Source of the DNA: Bacteroidota bacterium
Lineage (GTDB): Bacteria > Bacteroidota > Bacteroidia > AKYH767-A > OLB10
Reading direction: 5' to 3'
DNA length: 64,000 nucleotides
Assembly: GCA_016713925.1 (NCBI GenBank)
Contig: JADJOH010000007.1
Span: 297,501 to 361,500 of the forward strand
In this document: positions 62,204 through 64,000 of the stretch, piece after piece
Numbering within the stretch: the first letter of the stretch is position 1
Layout of the letters: the number at the start of each line of letters is the position of its first letter
Notes under the pieces: generated by a model
The model's input: the letters and a program-made list of their open reading frames with translations, nothing else
Told to the model about the DNA's origin: nothing
Databases searched by the model: none
Translations under genes and position numbers: made by a program

Positions 62204-64000
62204 TTAATATCTTACAGAAATTCCCAGTGTATAATAAGATCCTCTTTTGAAGCGTAGAATTAATTCATCATTGCTATTCACATTCCCATCATCGTTTGAA
62301 TCCTGTCGAAGTACGGTGGCCTGATTTAACAAATCCATAACTCCTGCTTTAATCTCGAAATTTTTTCCAAATCCTTTTGTGATGGTAAAATCAACAACAT
62401 TCCTTGGTAACTCATAAACATCCGGTGTTCCTTCGGTTCCTACAACCAATAACCGTTTACCGATGATCTTGTATTGGAGATTACACTGAAGTTTATATTC
62501 AGGTTGATTATAATAGATGCCGGTATTTATTACATAAGGAGATTGACCCATCATGATTCTTTTCTTGTCTTGTCCAACCGCATTGTCACCGAGATTCACC
62601 TGACTGATAACATAAGAGGCATTGGCACCAATAGAGAAGCGGCTTAAGAATCCGGCTTTGAAGACAGGCTCCAGTGACTTACGTACTTCGACTTCAGCAC
62701 CTGTACTGAAGGCACTGGTGGCATTTCTGAATTCGAAATTTCTTGTGCCACCTGATCCTGCACCGGGTTTGAAGTATTGCTCAATAGGATTGGTAAAATT
62801 TTTATAGAATAATCCAAATGAGATAAGTTCACCGGCTGCAGGGTAGTTCTCCCAGCGTAAATCCAGATTGTCAATGGTGGGTGTCTCGAGAGATGGATTT
62901 CCAAAAAGAACGTTATTGAAAACGAAGTCGTAGTATGCGAATGGGGCAATTTCTCTGAATTCAGGTCTGTTTACAGTGCGTGCATAGGCAAACCGAACTA
63001 ATGATTTTTGGGTGATATTAATACTTAAGTTAAGAGAAGGAAGGAAGCTGCTGATAGGATTGTCAATAATGAGCGGATTACCGTTGTTATCGGAGCTTTC
63101 CAGTTGCAGACGGTTGTATTCATAGCGTACACCACCGGAAATACTAACGGCATCACTGATGGGCCATGTCGTTCCAATGTACGCTGCAGATAATAAATTG
63201 GTGGCATCATAACGGTCAGTTCCATTGGTGCCTTCATCAATTTTGAAACCGGTACTGTCATTAAAATTGTTGTCGTCAAATACCTGATCAAGAGGTAACA
63301 TCAGCAGGTCGTTATCGAATTTGTCCACTCTGGATTTCGTGTAAGCCAGCCATCTTGCATTAAAGGTTCGGTTCTTAAATTCTGTATAGAAACCGGCTCT
63401 GATTTTTATTTTCCGGGTTTCACTTAATTGCTTTATTTGGTGTTCAATGTTTGCACTAGACATGATGATGTCTTCATCCAGCGTAGAGTAAAATCTTCCT
63501 GCATCCGCTTGAGAAGCAGTTGTATTTACCTGAATAAAATATTGAGGAAGATTATCAACGAGACTGCGGAAAGTACGTATGCGTCTATAATCAGGCTCAT
63601 TGGTGTGGGTAACACTGTATCCACCCGTCCAGGTGAAGGAAGTTTTCTCCTGATTGAAGTCATGAGAACCGGAAATTTGTCCTGAATATACTTTCCTTTC
63701 AAAATACCTGAAAGCATAATTGCGTACATCATTCCCTTCCTCAATATTGTAACCGGTTCGAATTGTTGTTCCATTGGAGCCGCTTTGATTATATAGGTTT
63801 CGGAATTCTATTTTATTTCTTGGATTAATAAGTAAACTGAAATTACTTAAAAGTCCGAGCGATACTTTGTTAATAGATGTAAGGTCGTTGAAATTATATA
63901 TGGTGTCACTGACATTATTTTCAATATCGAATTGATTATAGTTCAGGTTTTCGGCCGTTCGCGTTTCATAAGTATTACCATAGTTGATGCCACTGATATT
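62204..64000 (-). CDS. TonB-dependent receptor (C-terminal part, runs off the window)
   Basis: The frame stays open from the stop at 62204 to the window edge with no stop codon, about 598 residues, all within the outer-membrane barrel. Receptor features include GGVRYEYNRLQ, FLPSLNLSINITQKSLVRFAYA, RTVNRPEFREIAPFAYYDF, LFGNPSLETPTIDNLDLRWE and the final YYTLGISVRY. The Met at 63463 is internal. Plug and TonB box lie beyond the window. The cargo is not shown by sequence; linkage to pst hints at a phosphate-related ligand. Confidence 0.9.
   Translation of the reverse strand, partial: NISGINYGNTYETRTAENLNYNQFDIENNVSDTIYNFNDLTSINKVSLGLLSNFSLLINPRNKIEFRNLYNQSGSNGTTIRTGYNIEEGNDVRNYAFRYFERKVYSGQISGSHDFNQEKTSFTWTGGYSVTHTNEPDYRRIRTFRSLVDNLPQYFIQVNTTASQADAGRFYSTLDEDIIMSSANIEHQIKQLSETRKIKIRAGFYTEFKNRTFNARWLAYTKSRVDKFDNDLLMLPLDQVFDDNNFNDSTGFKIDEGTNGTDRYDATNLLSAAYIGTTWPISDAVSISGGVRYEYNRLQLESSDNNGNPLIIDNPISSFLPSLNLSINITQKSLVRFAYARTVNRPEFREIAPFAYYDFVFNNVLFGNPSLETPTIDNLDLRWENYPAAGELISFGLFYKNFTNPIEQYFKPGAGSGGTRNFEFRNATSAFSTGAEVEVRKSLEPVFKAGFLSRFSIGANASYVISQVNLGDNAVGQDKKRIMMGQSPYVINTGIYYNQPEYKLQCNLQYKIIGKRLLVVGTEGTPDVYELPRNVVDFTITKGFGKNFEIKAGVMDLLNQATVLRQDSNDDGNVNSNDELILRFKRGSYYTLGISVRY

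Overview
The window looks like chromosomal DNA from a free-living member of the Bacteroidota. The evidence is an AT-rich genome with proteins carrying type IX secretion (T9SS) C-terminal sorting domains, a split but otherwise complete T9SS response regulator (PorX), a fused LpxC/FabZ protein, SprB-type repeats, a TonB-dependent receptor, and promoter-like TAnnTTTG boxes with a -33 TTG in place of sigma70 -35/-10 boxes. No rRNA, tRNA, insertion sequence, phage or CRISPR was seen. Genus cannot be told from the sequence alone.

Layout. 1-9.7 kb: the end of an outer-membrane beta-barrel protein, glyceraldehyde-3-phosphate dehydrogenase, a GNAT protein, a TylF-like methyltransferase with a GT-C-type membrane protein, lipoyl synthase with a secreted partner, an OsmC/guanine-deaminase pair, and a LolC/E-type ABC permease. 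9.7-22.3 kb: a NamZ-like muramidase, two very large tandem paralogous T9SS cargo proteins with Ig-like repeats, a tiny type-B sorting-domain protein, and a frameshifted CpeT-like gene. 22.3-28.2 kb: the lpxD-lpxC/fabZ-lpxA lipid A operon with an ABC ATPase, and an HD phosphohydrolase. 28.4-31.6 kb: porX (frameshifted), tsaE and ald in overlapping order.

31.9-47.8 kb holds what appears to be one giant T9SS cargo gene of about 5,300 codons. It encodes a signal peptide, a glycine-rich region, a P-domain-like region, SprB-like repeats, a HYR domain, about fifty 66-residue MopE-like metal-binding units, PKD-like domains and a T9SS type A sorting domain. The near-identical middle of the repeat array (33.47-39.75 kb) is broken by more than a dozen small indels and one stop, and another indel separates the N-terminal part. 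Single-base losses in G runs also break porX, the CpeT-like gene and a small ORF. I read this mostly as consensus error in the assembly, although real decay or slippage is possible.

48-56 kb: endonuclease III, a small protein and an ECF sigma factor, a secreted TolB-like propeller, an oligopeptide-type binding lipoprotein, mtaB, lgt and an inositol-monophosphatase-family gene. 56-64 kb: a phosphate block (pstS-pstC-pstA-pstB-phoU), preceded on the same strand by a lipoprotein and a TonB-dependent receptor that runs off the window. The common theme is the cell surface: T9SS cargo, a T9SS regulator, lipid A synthesis, lipoprotein maturation and export, and outer-membrane uptake.
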